From: Lonicera japonica | Lineage: Eukaryota; Streptophyta; Magnoliopsida; Dipsacales; Caprifoliaceae | Length of the DNA: 64,000 nt | Reading direction: 5' to 3' | Assembly: GCA_021464415.1 (NCBI GenBank) | Contig: CM038469.1 | Span: forward strand, 32,060,087 to 32,124,086 | Shown here: piece by piece, positions 12,851 to 25,609 of the stretch | How the letters are laid out: every line of letters starts with the position of its first letter | Numbering within the stretch: position 1 is the stretch's first letter | Program-made: the position numbers and the translations under genes | The notes under the pieces: model-generated | What the model saw: the letters and a program-made list of their open reading frames with translations, nothing else | Told to the model about the DNA's origin: nothing | Databases searched by the model: none

Positions 12851-15266
12851 AGTTTGCTAATTTAGTTTCTTCCGTTGTATATGCACTTAGTTATCCTTTA
12901 GATGCAATAAATCTGGTCATGCATCTTCTTGAGAGTGGGCCACAGTTTGGGCCTTTGTTGTAAGTGACTTTAGGTTTAAGTGAATTGGATATATATTGTT
13001 GGTTTCAGCGAACTAATTATTTTTAATATGATTCATGTGTACGGTTTTGCGGATATAGATTTTTATTTATTTGAGCAGGGCATAATCCATAGCTTGCTCC
13101 ATTAAATTTTCAAGTTCGAACGCCGTCATAATGATACATCCGGGTCATGTTTTATTTTTGCTTTTCATTTTCAAGTTACTTATAGATTTATCGTTTTCAC
13201 TATTCCTAATATCTCATTCTCGTAATTTTCATGCCGCCCATTATATTTGACCCGGAAAAGTATAAAAGAGTGACATATTTCATATTTGATTTTATTTGAA
13301 GGACGTCACTTTCGTTAAATTTAATTTACATTAATATCATAAATCTTGTTCTCTAGTGGACGGTTCGTCTTCATCGGGCGTGAATGAAAAATTATATCTA
13401 TGCCATTGGGAAAAAATTTCAGTTACGAAATTTGGATGGGGAAATGACATTCTTGCCCCCGAGGGAAAATATTTTAATAATACATCTATTTATTTATTTA
13501 TTTATTTGCAAGAGTGAATGAATGAGTTGATAATTTCAACCGCTAATATGTTTATGTACGTGGAACGTAATTCTAAGTTACACTTGTATATATGAAAATT
13601 ATTAAAATTTGTATTATCTAACTTAAAACTAATTGACAATAAATAAAATAACTCTTATTTTTATCTGAAAAAGAGGTAAAAGGTCTTGCATGATAATATT
13701 TTTTGCAAAAAGTCTAACGAATAATATTTTTAAGAAATAAATGTTTAGATATCATTATCATTCTAAAATACGGACTTCTTTATCAATTGTGTTTTAAAAT
13801 AAAGCTTTAACCAAGTGCAAACTTAACTTTGCAATAAAAAAAATTTAATGCAAATTTGTTTTGTATGATGTATTTATATTTTTTAACAAGTATATTCTTA
13901 TGTTTTATTCATAAAATTTTAAAACAACACGTCAAATATACACAAATACATAATAATGTTTTAGAAAATAAGAAGTGCAAACTTAAGTTTGCATAATTCC
14001 GAAAAAAATATTATGTGCGTTTTATTAAAAAATAGGTTTTGAATATGTAATTTGTTAAAATTATTCTAAAAATTTGTCAATTAAATACTTATGTATAATA
14101 ATATGCTAAAAAATATATAGTGTAAACTTAATTTTGTATGATTCTATAAGAAAATGCAATTTAAAAATCTACTGCAAAGTTAATTTTACACTCCTTTTAG
14201 AGTTTTGTCAAATATAGATCCTTAATTTATAAAAATATTATTCATTGGTTCTTTTGTAAAAAATCATTTTTATATAAACTCTCCTTTTCAATATCCCCTA
14301 TTTTTATATATGCTTTACGAGGATACAACTTTTCAATGTAAGAGTTATAGTTTTAACATACCCTCTCAAATGTACATTATTTTAGTTTAAACATGAGGAT
14401 TGATTAGAATGGGTGATGTGGACTACATGAAGCCGTTGGGCCTGACATGTGGCCCTTTAATATCATATTAAAATGAGAGCATCTAATTTAAAATTAATTA
14501 ATAATGCATAAAATAACCTTCACAACCTTATTTTATATATTATTTTGAGGATACAATTTTTTGATACAATTTTTATAATCTCATCAATAATGTGTGCGCA
14601 TAAATATTTAATTTTTTTCAAATAAGACCTTATGGTCAAATAGAGTTGTTGGATTGCCACGCGGCCTGGGCATTTTTTTAACACATGGGCATTAATTTAA
14701 TCTTATATTTACCCGTATCAATTGCTCCATATATATCCTTTTATATTCGCTTTCGCACATGTGAATAAAATGGGTAAGTGCATAAAACTTTTTACCGTTG
14801 CCGCTTATGAAAGGATAAATATTTCTCAAGGTTATGAAGGGGCTCGAAACTAATGGAGGCCTCTTCGATTATTATTCCAACTACAAAATTGGACCGCTGG
14901 TGACGGCGAAGTTAGAAATTAAATTAACGAGAGGTAAAATTTGGTAGAAATTCAAAATACACTAAATTATATTTAAAGTTTTAAAATTTTAACGCAAATA
15001 TAATATTATTAATAATAATAGTTCATACAACTGAAATAGCAAATGCGAATAATTACGATAAATTACAATAACATTCTATGATTTTTCATCTTTTCGAAGT
15101 TTTATAACACTTCCTCTTTGTCAATGCTATTGAAAAATATATCATGGCGGGGGCGTCGTGGGTAGTGGGCTAGTGGGCTAGTGGACAGTGATGGTTTGGT
15201 GTAGTGGTGTAGCGTGGTGAGCTCGTGTGAGAGTGAGACGGAGAGGTGATAGACTGAGAGGTGAAA

Positions 15267-15286
15267 TGAAGAAGAAGAAGAAGAAG

Positions 15287-15318
<32 letters not shown>

Positions 15319-15334
15319 GCAGCAGCAGCAGCAG
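15267..15334. repeat. Compound (GAA)n-(CAG)n microsatellite
   Basis: About 16 GAA units at 15267-15316 pass through one TAG into about five CAG units at 15318-15334. The flanks are purine-rich on the same strand. Confidence 0.95.
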
Positions 15335-15539
15335 AGATAGAGAGATTAAGAAGAAGCTGAGACAGAAAGATAAAGAAGAAGCTGGACAGTGGGGCTTTAA
15401 TTTGTTAAGGTTAGCTCCTTACAGTTAGGTGCCCTCAAGTTTATTTTTATGCACAAAAGTTCCTATATATATATATATATTCTAAAAAAGATCCCATATC
15501 TAATTAAATTTTTTTAAATCCAACTAGGGGCAAGTGCCC

Positions 15540-15707
15540 CCTGCCTTTTTTTTAAAGAAAAATAAAAATTAAAGGAGGTCTAAGTCTCTCCCTTAATCCT
15601 ACAAATAAAGAAAAACCTTCCCCTCCCACCCCATGAGTCGAATCCTTGACCTCAAGTCAAGGGTGGAGGTTGCCTACCACTGGGCCTTGGCCCCTGTCCA
15701 TTGAGGT
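15540..15707 (-). mobile_element. tRNA-derived SINE, minus strand
   Basis: The minus strand carries A-box-like CAGTGGTAGGCAAC and, some 35 bases on, B-box-like AGGATTCGACTC, the internal pol III promoter layout of a tRNA. It ends in a T-rich tail (plus-strand oligo-A with interruptions at about 15553-15570). The length and tail fit plant SINEs. I did not find a clear target duplication. Confidence 0.6.
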
Positions 15708-17948
15708 CTTCAACAATTTTTTAATGAAAGATGACTTGTTTTACTTCTTAAACTCTTATGACAGTTTTTTGCTTATATGTTTCAGACTTTTTGTAGCTAT
15801 TCTTTCCCACTTTCGAGCCTTAAAATCTCTTTTATTTTGGCCTTTAAAGAATCATTTATTGTCTAGAAGATCTTCTTGTTCACACCTTGCATCTTTTTCC
15901 CATTGAACCTTTATTTGATATTTTTATTTGCAAAATGGTTGAAATCACTAAGTGTGCTAGCCTTGCCTCCCTTAGCATCCCTGTTGGGAGGTATGTATAA
16001 CCATAGAGACTAACAAAGCCCATCGTTAAATGTGTATTAACTTGATTTTAATAGTGCATAATATGTGGGATGCACATTGAGGGGGGTAAATGCATGTAGG
16101 ATTAGGAATAAATAGCATATCCTTGATTATGTAAGGATTCGGGTTCCCTTAACCCACTATAAAGAGGTCATTTCACTACCAGCATGGAGAGATATGATTT
16201 TACATACGAGGGGTTTTTGAATTTAGGCTTATATTTCTCATAGGTCGAATTACCATTATTTATTATATAACTTATATGTTTGGTTGATAGATACTGCACT
16301 ACAATAAGGCATATCGATACGCACAGTGGCAGAGTTCCAAGGTTGATGCTGACAGGCGGCTGGTTTAGTATACCGATACACACGGGTTAATTTTAGCAGA
16401 GGAGGTTTGTCAAGTGGTATATCGGTATAGACCAGTTCAAGCTCATTCCAGTTTGCAATATTGACGACGCGATGGCCCAAGCCCATTAGGTTTTCAAGTT
16501 TCTCACTTGTATAAATACATATGTAATTTTCTAATTTTGTAGTACAACTTGTACTAAAGTGTAGAAATAGAAAACTAGGGTTTTGGGTTTCTTATAATAG
16601 GGATTTCTTGTGAGGGTTTCTAGTTATGGTTTATCTAGGATAAAATCAATTGGAGATTGTTCCATTGATTGGTGAGAATGATTGACTGTTAAGTTTTGAA
16701 TTTTTCTCCATCAATAAAGATTTTGTCCCTTTCAAGTGAAAGACTCAGTTTGGGTACCGACCTTACTTCTTATCGAAATTTTGTCCTCCTATTATTCATT
16801 TGAACTATCAAAAGGCGTTTTTTGGGTTATAATTGTGGTTTAGGGCCAGGTCAATTGCCCTCAAATTCATAACAATAACTTTGGTCTATCTCATTCGCAA
16901 CTCTAACTAAACAACTAATTGTTCTAATTGTGAATGTAATGGCCTTTGGAGGGGAGATGAATTGTGAAGTTCATCTGGTGAGTCCAAATGAACAATGTGG
17001 GTCATCGAGTCTTACCCAAAAAAAATTCAATAAAGGAATCAAATTTTCAAGAGGTAAGATTGCCCAGATCGAAGAGGCCGCTAGTTTCTCGAATTAAATT
17101 GAAATAAGAAAATGTAAGAATGACAAAATGAAATAAGAGGTGTGAGAAGGTTACCACTTTATTGCCTACTTTTGCTTGTACTAGGCTTTCTTTAAGTGTG
17201 ATTGGCTTACTTTTACTTATTTGGTTCATCTCGTTTAGGTCTTGTAGTGTGTGATTTCAATCAATTAAATGTGTTTTCATTATTAAGTTATAAAATAATG
17301 TTCACAATATGTTTTCAAATTTGTTTTTACAGCATAACAATGCTAAATTTTGGATCATTTATAATGTGAAACACCTGTCGTATTTATTAGCTAAAAATAG
17401 GTCTGGAGAATATTTAAATAGTTCATCTCCTTTATGATAAATGAACCACTCTGGTCTTCTAATATGAACCACGTGATTCATGGGGGAGGGAATGAGAGAG
17501 ATGATCCACGTGGATTATCTTCTGAAAGCTAGATCTGGCATGTTTTTAGGGGTAACGTGGGGATGAACTGTGTGGCTATCTTTAAAGGTCTAGATGAACA
17601 ATGTGGATCATCTACTAAACTCAAGATTTTTTTTTGAAAATTCCCTGAAAATGATTTGGTGATTGTAGAATGGATCTAAACTGAGAAAACAATGATAACA
17701 AGTATTAATATTCATGAAATGTAATGAAAATGTGGAGTATATCCATATCCGAAAGTTTTAGGGATTCTGGCAGTGTATTCGAAGATTGGTTGAGTTGATA
17801 ATATCAATGCAAGCAAAGCATTGATAGAAGATCACGGGATGGGGTGGCTAGAATTAGTAAATACCCTTCCAATTAGCATCAATCATAAGAAGGACAAGTT
17901 CTTTTATATCTCTAGTACATTTAAGTTGGGAGACACTAGAAGGTGAGG
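15708..17948. other. Unassigned DNA with LTR-like fragments
   Basis: No supported gene. The block 16480-16872 has features of a decayed copia-type LTR: GCCCAAGCCCATTAGGTTTT, a TATA-like TATAAATACA at about 16512, then a CT/GA-mixed region ending TCATAACA. I could not pair its ends or find a target duplication. A second TATA-like CTATAAAG lies near 16158. The rest is AT-rich. Confidence 0.35.
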
Positions 17949-18342
17949 TGTTGGAAATTTAGTTTATTAATGAGCTTACACATTTAATCAATTATATTAT
18001 GAGATATCTAGTGCATCTAATGGGTATGAGTTTTGCAATGAGTAGAGATCTAATACTAGTCATATTAGGATTTGTGAGTACCTATTAGAGCAAGTATATA
18101 AAGATATCGAGGGTTCTGGTCCCCAAGTCGAATCATTATACGCTCTACTCCTCTTCGCCATCTTAGAGAGAGAACCCATTGAGCACTCCGGGATTCCGAT
18201 GTTGGAAGGCCACAAACCTACTCAAGTTTCCGCATTCTATGGCATCATAAATTCAGGTACACTTCCTAAATATCAATCTTTTTAGAACTAGACATGATTA
18301 CGATCCTTAAGGCTTATATAATTTAAGATTAAAGTTCCTACA
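17949..18342 (+). repeat. Probable decayed copia-type LTR
   Basis: Begins TGTTGGAAATTTAG and ends TTCCTACA, so it has TG...CA ends with a short inverted terminal match (TGT/ACA). A TATA-like TATATAAAGATA lies at about 18098. The following GTGTTATCATAGGAG resembles a mutated Met-type PBS. No coding region follows, so it is either a solo LTR or the stub of a deleted element. Boundaries are tentative. Confidence 0.4.
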
Positions 18343-18378
18343 AGTGTTATCATAGGAGATTATTATTAGAGATATTTG

Positions 18379-18379
18379 C

Positions 18380-18410
<31 letters not shown>

Positions 18411-18421
18411 CGCGCGCGCGT
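18379..18421. repeat. Compound (TA)n-(TG)n-(CG)n microsatellite
   Basis: Three alternating purine-pyrimidine runs join directly: TA, then TG, then CG. Such tracts can form Z-DNA. Confidence 0.95.
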
Positions 18422-19353
18422 GCATTTATTAAAGAAGATTGAAGCATATAGACAAAAAAAAAAGTCAAAATTATTGATTTGGCCCCACCCTTAATTCACC
18501 AAGGTTATATATAATTTATTCAGAAACTATTAAACTCGATTATGAGCATACATCATGATTTAATTTAAGGGATAGCTTCTTTATTTGATTCAAGGTCCAA
18601 GGAATTTAAGGATTCGGCTATATATATAATTTAAGGATTTGGCTACATATATATTTTAAGGATTCAAATATATATATATATATATATATTTAAGTATTTA
18701 ATTTACTTTGATAAATTAAATAATATTCTAGACAATATCTTTTAATCTTCTAATTTTTATAAGTTAAGATTAAAGGATTCTATTATGTAGTTATTGTCAT
18801 TAAGGATTTATATCAAGTATTATTTGTTAAAATACAAAATTGCAGTACGCGTCAAGGTAGAAAAAAAATAAGGTTTGTGCTTTGCGAATCTTATTGATAC
18901 GGACGATCTAATTTTTCTAAATCATAATGTGAAGCACGAATCGTCTAATATTTTTAAATAGATGAATTGAAACACTAAGTTGCCAAAGTAACCTCTATCA
19001 TGTAAATTTATTTGTTTTTGAAATATTAAGATGTGTGTATTTGTTATTTATGTGAATAATAATTGACCCAAAAGAAGGTTATTGTTTGACCGAATAACAT
19101 GCACACATGTGGTAATAAATATGAGATGACTATCAAGTTATCCATATGAATAATATGTCAGCCTAAAGAAAGTCCTATTATTTGACTAATTACTGCATTG
19201 ACAGGGCTAATTACAAGATGATATTTCCGTCCAAAGAGTAAACATAAATGTTGTACTAGGTATCTTGTAATGTGGACCTACCCTTGATAATTTGGATAAT
19301 TGTGTCATGCGTATATATTATTTGTTCATATATTATGACATGCATATTAATTG
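18422..19353. other. Unassigned AT-rich DNA
   Basis: No gene or element end recognised. Repeats of the phrase AAGGATT with (TA)n tracts occur at 18600-18690. Confidence 0.45.
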
Positions 19354-20910
19354 TGTTGACCTAAGGTCTTAATCTTATTTTGATATTAATAATAAATCAA
19401 TCATGTGTAATTTAACATGTTTCTTGATATAAGTACACAGTTCATTTACTTGAAAAATTCAAGAAAAACATGACAAGGATCAATCTTTCACTATTCGATC
19501 ATTGGACAAGACAAGGAAGATCAAATCTCTCAATACAAATCATGAAGTACAAAGGATCAAAAGACTATATGAAAAGCTTCAAGGAAAAAGCTTCAAATGA
19601 AGATCAATCCGAAGAAACAAATCAAAGCATTCGAATACTCGTTTATACAGTAATTGAGTGAGTGCTTAAGATTTATGTAAAGTTACATTATTGATCAAAT
19701 CCTTATAGCTCAAACGTATTTATGCATCTTTTAAAACATTTATTCAAACAAGCTTGAAATTGAATTTATTTGAAAAACATCATTTTACAAAGACCGAGTT
19801 TCAAAATAAATTCATATTAATTTTAAATGATCATATTTTAAGCTATAATAAAAATATATATCTTAGAAACATATCTCTGAGGTTCACAAATCATTAGAAT
19901 TGTATTTGGAACTAAAATTGTTAAATTGAAAAAATGTTTTTATTTTACATTTAAAATTCGCTCAATTTTTGCACAGTTTTGATCTAACGGTAAGATGGAG
20001 ACCTTCCGGACTCTGATCATTTTGAAATTTTTACAGTAGTTAGAAAACATCTTGTAGTACTTTTGACTAAAATTTGAGCATGATCCAACAGTCCAATTGG
20101 GAGAAATTATCAAAACAAATTTGATTTTTTTTTGTCAAAACTAGTCGTTGGAAAGTTTGAAAATGTATACCTTTGAACCAAAACCTTTCTTAATCATCCC
20201 CAATGGCCATATGGTTTTGCAAGATATATATGAGGTCTTAAACATGTTATAACACTCTTGAATCATTCTACAAACTCATTTTACATATATACAAAGTTAT
20301 TCAAGTATTCAATTCATTTCATTGATCATATTCTTCATTTTTGAGCTATATATTTTTGATCAATCTTGATAACTCTAGTGTGAGCTTCATTTGTAATCTT
20401 AAAATAAACTTGAGAGTTATTGTGTTGGTGTGTATCACCACAAATAATTCATTATTCATTTCAAAAGAGAGTTTGTCTCTTTGTAGAGCAAGAGAGCATA
20501 TCTTGTGAGAAGTGTAGTGGGTATAGCTACATTGTGAGTGTTGTGTGCATAACAACATTTGTATTGAGGTTTGATCTTCACCCGAAGAAGATTGAATAGT
20601 AAAAATTCTCGGAGAACTAACCGAGCGCGGACGTGTGGTTGAAGAAACCGAACCGTGAGGACAAAAAGTCTCGAGCTTCAAATTGGTTCAATCTCTCTAA
20701 ACTCAAGCTCTCTTTTTATTGCTATATTAGTGCTTGTATTTTGATATTGCTTATTTGCTTGTCTTGAGATTGATCACTTGAAATTTATTATTTCCTTGAT
20801 ATTGTTTCTTAGCTAAGTTGCTTTACTTAAATGTTTTAAAAAACGTTTTAATTCCACATTTAGTTTTTGAAACCCTATTCACCCCTTCTAGGGTTGTTTT
20901 TCGACCAACA
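19354..20910 (+). repeat. 5' LTR of the copia element
   Basis: Begins TGTTGACCTAAGGTC and ends TTTTCGACCAACA, with TGTTG/CAACA inverted ends. The PBS starts two bases later. The left boundary rests on the TGTTGACC terminus typical of these elements; there is no second LTR in the window to confirm it. Confidence 0.7.
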
Positions 20911-20911
20911 A

Positions 20912-20922
20912 TTGGTATCAGA
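20912..20922 (+). other. Primer-binding site of the copia element
   Basis: TTGGTATCAGA follows the LTR end after a single A. This is the standard copia PBS complementary to initiator tRNA-Met. Confidence 0.85.
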
Positions 20923-22660
20923 TGTTGTACTCTTATTTTGATTTAACAATCTTTGAGTTTACGATCATGTTAATATATCAAGGAACCGTTTTTTTGAAGG
21001 TCTCCACCCATAGACCACCTCTATTTGACGATAAAAATTATAGCTATTGGAATAGTAGAATGAGTATATTTTTACAATCTAGTGATTTTGAACAATGGAG
21101 AGTTGTATTTGAAAGACCCTATGAAATTACCAAAAGAGATGATAGTGGAAAAATTATTCTTAAGAAAATGTCCGAGTATGATGAAAATGATATTAAGAAA
21201 ATTCAATATAATGCTAAAACCTTAAATGCTTTAAATTGTGCATTAAGCATGGATGAATATAACAAAATTTCTAGTTGCAAAACGGCTAAAGAAATTTGGG
21301 ATAAACTTGAGGTTACCTATAAAGGAACACTCAAGTTAAAGACGATAACGTAAATATGTTTGTTCATGATTATGAATTATTTAAAATGGATCCTAATGAA
21401 TCTCTTGCTTCCATGTATAGTAGATTTTCTATTATTACTAATGATTTGGATCTTCTTGGAAAAGTTTATTCTAATGAAGATAAGATAAGGAAAATTCTTA
21501 GGATTCTTCCAAAGAAGTGGCGTCCAAAAGTGACGGTGATTCAAGAAGCAAAGAATCTCAAAACACTCAATATGGACGAGCTTTTGGGATCTCTAAAAAC
21601 TCATGAGAAGGAACTTCAAAGAGAAGAAGAAGAGGATACAAAATCAAAGAAAACTTTAGCTCTCAAAACTATCCAACATGAAGATAATAATGTATCAATG
21701 GATGGTGATGAAGACATGGCGCTTCTATCTAGAAAATTTATAAAATTTCTAGCTAAGAAGAAAAACTCTCAAGGAAAGGATAACAAATATCCATCATCCT
21801 CTAAAAGAAACAACGATCGATCAAATCAACAAAGAGGAGAAAATGAAGAAATCAAAAAGTGATATTATTGACATGAACCCGGTCATATCAAGCCAAATTG
21901 TCCAGTTAGAAAGAAGGAGAAAAGGGATAAACGAGATAAAGTATTGAAACAAGTGAAGCATGCACTAAAAGGAACATGGAGCATTTCCGAAGAAGGAGAA
22001 TCGGATGCCGATTCTAACGATGAAGAAAAGGCTAACATTTATCTTATGGCAAATGAAGATGAGGTAAACTCTAACTATAGCTCATTTAGTGATAATTTTG
22101 ATGATAATGAAAGTGTGCATAATGAATATGATGAACTATATACCATGTTTAAAGAATTACATATTAAATTTGAAATTCTCTCAAAAAGATATGCAAGTCT
22201 CAAAAAAGAAAATTCCATTACTTCTACCAAATGTGAAACTTTAGAAAAGGAAAACATTGATTTTAAAAAGGAAATCAATTATTTAAAAAAGGGAAAAGAA
22301 AAGGAGACTTCAAACTTACTTGCACTAGAAAATGAGGATTTGGAAGAAAAAGTAAAGGATTTAACTAATACTCTAACCAAGTTCATAAATGGAAAAGATA
22401 ACTTTGATAAACTATTGGGAGTACAAAGGTCTGTCTTTGATAAAGCCAGTTTGGGTTACAATCAAATCCATAACTAAAAGGATTACAAAAATTTCTTCAA
22501 AATATACACACCGCATAATCCCACTAATCTTTGTTCATTTTGTGGAAGAAACACTCATAATGCACATTCTTGTTATTATAAAGAAAATAATTTTGCTAAG
22601 AACAAACTTGCTTGAATTCCTAAAGGAACTACTATGTATGCTAATCCCAAACATATAAGA
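20923..22660 (+). pseudogene. Copia gag (UBN2/DUF4219-type) pseudogene
   Basis: The first 143 codons contain the copia gag start (RPPLFDDKNYSYWNSRM, then CKTAKEIWDKLEVTYKG). After a stop at 21351-21353 the family sequence resumes in another frame at 21356 (LFKMDPNESLASMYSRFS, ILRILPKKWRPKVTVIQEAK), so there is a frameshift there. That second frame runs through to 22477. It would be continuous but for two TGA codons at 21860-21862 and 21869-21871, which replace the first two cysteines of a CCHC knuckle (remaining: HEPGHIKPNC). An acidic, then coiled-coil region follows. A second knuckle-like CSFCGRNTHNAHSC lies near 22529-22572 in another frame. The gene is dead. In life, Gag forms the virus-like particle and binds the element's RNA. 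Confidence 0.8.
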
Positions 22661-23734
22661 AACGAAAAGATTACAATTAAATTAAGAAAACATAAATTTT
22701 AGGGTTCTACGCGGGTTTTACACGAAAATTCCAAAATTAAGCATGAATTTCAATAAGTAATCACATTCAAACATATAATTAAAGAATAATCTAAGCATTA
22801 TTAATCATTAATTGCAATAAATTAAGAAAAAGATTGAAAGAAAACTTATGGTTACGTAGAATATCAAAAGCTGTAATGCTAATTGGGTTGCACTCAAATT
22901 GAAGGAGAAATATAATGTTATATTAACTAACCCTGTCTTCAATACATACCAAAAGAAAATTAAAACTCTCAAGAATTCTCTTTAAGACTCTCTGAGTAAT
23001 ACGCGAATGATAAAGGTAAATGATAATGTCGACTGTGCTACTCAAAAGCTAAAAGCAAAACCTAATACTCATCGACAGTTTCAGAATTCAAAAACTTAAA
23101 CTAATTTTCTAATTAATTAAAAATAAAAATAATCCAGAAGTTAAAAATAACTTTTATCATCAATCAAGGTATTGGCTTGTGAGACTTAAGTCTTCCGGGT
23201 CAAGTTTGGGTCAGCTTGAAAAATAATTAAATAAAAAGGGAGCATAAATTGGTTAATATTTGCACCATAAATTTATGTATTCTTTTGTGCTTAAATTCAA
23301 TCCTCTGGCGCACTAATTATATTTATGCCTTAACTTTGTGCTCTGAACTTCGATTGATGCAAGTTTTTTCCTACACGTAGCTAAATCAGAGCTCTACAAT
23401 TTTTATTTTTGGAGTTTTTTTCAAATTATGTGCGGATAAATAAAAGAATTGGCTAAAACAGAGACATTGCGCACAATGAATCTCTTCTTTATTTGAAAAT
23501 TTCTCGAATTGATTCAAATGACTTTTTATTCGCTTAGGATTGATTTATTGGCTTCTCTTAGTCTCTTTCATCCACTTCCTTCATGCTTGAGCTTGGGATT
23601 TGTTCATTTTTAACCTATAAAAAAGTTAAATGCACTCAAACAAACATACAATCCTATTTCATGATTAAAACTCAAATCTTAATAATTTCAGATAATTAGA
23701 ATCAAATTCATGCATATTAAGCCATTTAAATATA
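22661..23734. other. Unassigned AT-rich DNA
   Basis: No coding region or paired ends found. The texture resembles untranslated parts of retroelements, but I cannot assign it. Confidence 0.4.
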
Positions 23735-24223
23735 GAGTAAACATTCTAAACAGTCACTAAACTTTCTATCCAATACGAATTTAACTGTCAAACTTTAAAA
23801 CGAACCACTTAGGTCATCCAACTTTAGAGTGAGTGCCATTTTGGTCATTCCTTTCAATTTGATTGCTAAATTAAATGGAATGAAACCATGTGCAAAGCAC
23901 GTGACTTCATTTAAGCGTATTTCAATCATTTTGGTTATAAAATAACCCAAGTTATACTATTTATTGAAAATAATAATATGTTTTATACATTTCATTTTAG
24001 CGAAAATAATTGGAGGAAAATGTCGTTTTGTTGCAATATGACTAAAATGACCTTAAACGAAGTTACGTGCCACACAAATGTAATAAATTTAATATCCAAA
24101 ATGGACGAAATGGTCAAAATGGTACTCACTTTGAAGTTAGATAACCAAAATGGTTCATTTTAAAGTTTGATGGCCAAAATGGTACTAAATTAATAGTTTA
24201 GTGATCATTGGGGTTGTTTACTT
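23735..24223. mobile_element. Mutator-type MITE with 9-bp target duplication
   Basis: The 489-bp element is flanked by identical TTAAATATA copies at 23726-23734 and 24224-24232. A 9-bp duplication is the hallmark of Mutator-like elements. The ends are inverted: left GAGTAAACATTCTAAACAGT, right read inwards AAGTAAACAACCCCAATGAT, both continuing CACTAAACT. The arms stay partly complementary further inwards (TTTTGGTCATT against AATGGTCAAAA). There is no transposase. Confidence 0.8.
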
Positions 24224-24232
24224 TTAAATATA

Positions 24233-25287
24233 TATAAAAATGCAATATTTTGGCTTAATCACTTAACGTCACCAACTTCAAGAAATGGAAAGAGAAATTG
24301 TGATAGCTTTTACTTTCATGAATCTTGACCTTGTGCTTCTGATAGAACAACGTCTTGCTCTCACAAATCCTAGCTCCCTTTAAGAGAAAAGGATTTAGAG
24401 ATGTGGGACCGTTCTAATCGCAAGAGTCTTAAGATCATGAAACGTTCTATTCCGAAAAAATTTCGGGGCTTTATAAGGAATATGCTACTTAGTTCCTGAA
24501 AGAAATGTTTTGCTAAAAACAAAAAAGCTGAAACAAGCAACCTTTTGGCAATTCTTTTTTCAATAAGGTATAAAGAAAAGGGAACATAAGGAGAGTACAA
24601 TATGAAAATGTTTAATTTCGCTTTCAAATTAAAGGCACTAAAGTTAGGGTTGTTTGATGACTTGCCGTGCATTCAGTTTTTTATTTATCTTCCTACACAA
24701 TATAGTTAGTTTACAGTGAGTTACAATACTCATAAGGAAATAATATCTAAAGAGTTCATATTTGACATTGTGCATGAAGAAGAAAATATTTAGCGATAAA
24801 AGACAAAAAAGGCTCATCTAGCAAACATTTTTAAAATACAGGAAAATAAAAAAATAATAAAGGTTATGAAGCTGTAGTTGGAACAACACTGGTGTAATTG
24901 TAAAAGAAATATGATAAAAAATTTGTCAGTTACTTTGCAAGAAGAATAGACATAGTAATGTTCCAAATGCGCCACTTGACATGTAAAGTAAGATATACTT
25001 CGCATTAGGGTTTGTTTGGTAGTTAATTTAACTTATGTACATTTGATTACTTTGTAAGCATATTCTAGTGATATTACTCACATAAGTATGTTCAGAGGTT
25101 ACCTGTAAAGCTAAAAGTCAATTGATATTGAAAGATTCATCTACCAGGACAGTGGTGAAGCAGTTACAATTGAGGCTGTATATTATGTTGTCGAAGACTA
25201 GTTATTTTTTGGATTTGAGAAAGACTTATATGGTACTAGCATTTAAATGGAATTTATATTTTCATTTGGACAAATATAGTTAGTCTT
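24233..25287. other. Unassigned DNA upstream of the hAT remnant
   Basis: No gene or element end recognised. The minus-strand open frame at 24370-24672 has no recognisable domain. Confidence 0.4.
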
Positions 25288-25408
25288 GTTCATTTGTAAA
25301 TAATAAAGTTAATATTTTTCAAAATTCAAAATTTTTGCTACTAGTTCTTTTATTGATAACCTATATAGGGATACAATTGCCTCATGTAATGAAACATTGT
25401 AAATTGAT

Positions 25409-25572
25409 TAACGGTGGCAAAAAAAACCAACTTGTCGGGTTACTGAACGGGTCCAATCTGTTTGAAGCGATTTTGGGGCAGTTTTTTATAGCCGATTCGG
25501 TTTAGGGTTTAAAACAAAGTCGTTGCAGGTTCGGTTTCGATTTCGTTTTTTCTCTTCTAAAAACCGCCCTAA

Positions 25573-25609
<37 letters not shown>

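Larger units (their letters stand above)
8464..15539. other. Long unassigned AT-rich stretch
   Basis: No gene, LTR or terminal inverted repeat I can support. Short open frames (8935-9225, 9257-9445, 10929-11270, 11547-11846, 12385-12579) lack domains and lie in low-complexity DNA. A GC-richer spot at 9290-9340 encodes RYNSGGGRTDDEPMGDRRDR, which looks protein-like but has no recognisable family. A phrase like GTGCAAACTTAA recurs near 13815, 13975 and 14118 with decay. (TA)n runs lie at about 9818-9841 and 11942-11959. Confidence 0.4.
19354..22660 (+). mobile_element. 5' half of a Ty1/copia retrotransposon
   Basis: A 1557-bp LTR, a Met-type PBS and a decayed gag with two zinc-knuckle regions follow each other on the plus strand. 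Sequence recognisable as copia stops about 22660, so protease, integrase, RT and the 3' LTR are missing. The large LTR, the gag family and the Glu/Lys-rich coiled-coil part after the first knuckle resemble the SIRE/Maximus group. That placement is inference. Confidence 0.75.

Noticed and set aside
13065..13140. tRNA or SINE with B-box-like AAGTTCGAACGCCG
   Set aside because: No convincing A box, cloverleaf or tail could be drawn around it.
16480..16872. Complete copia LTR
   Set aside because: TATA-like box and LTR-like texture are present, but I could not pair the ends, find a PBS or see a target duplication.
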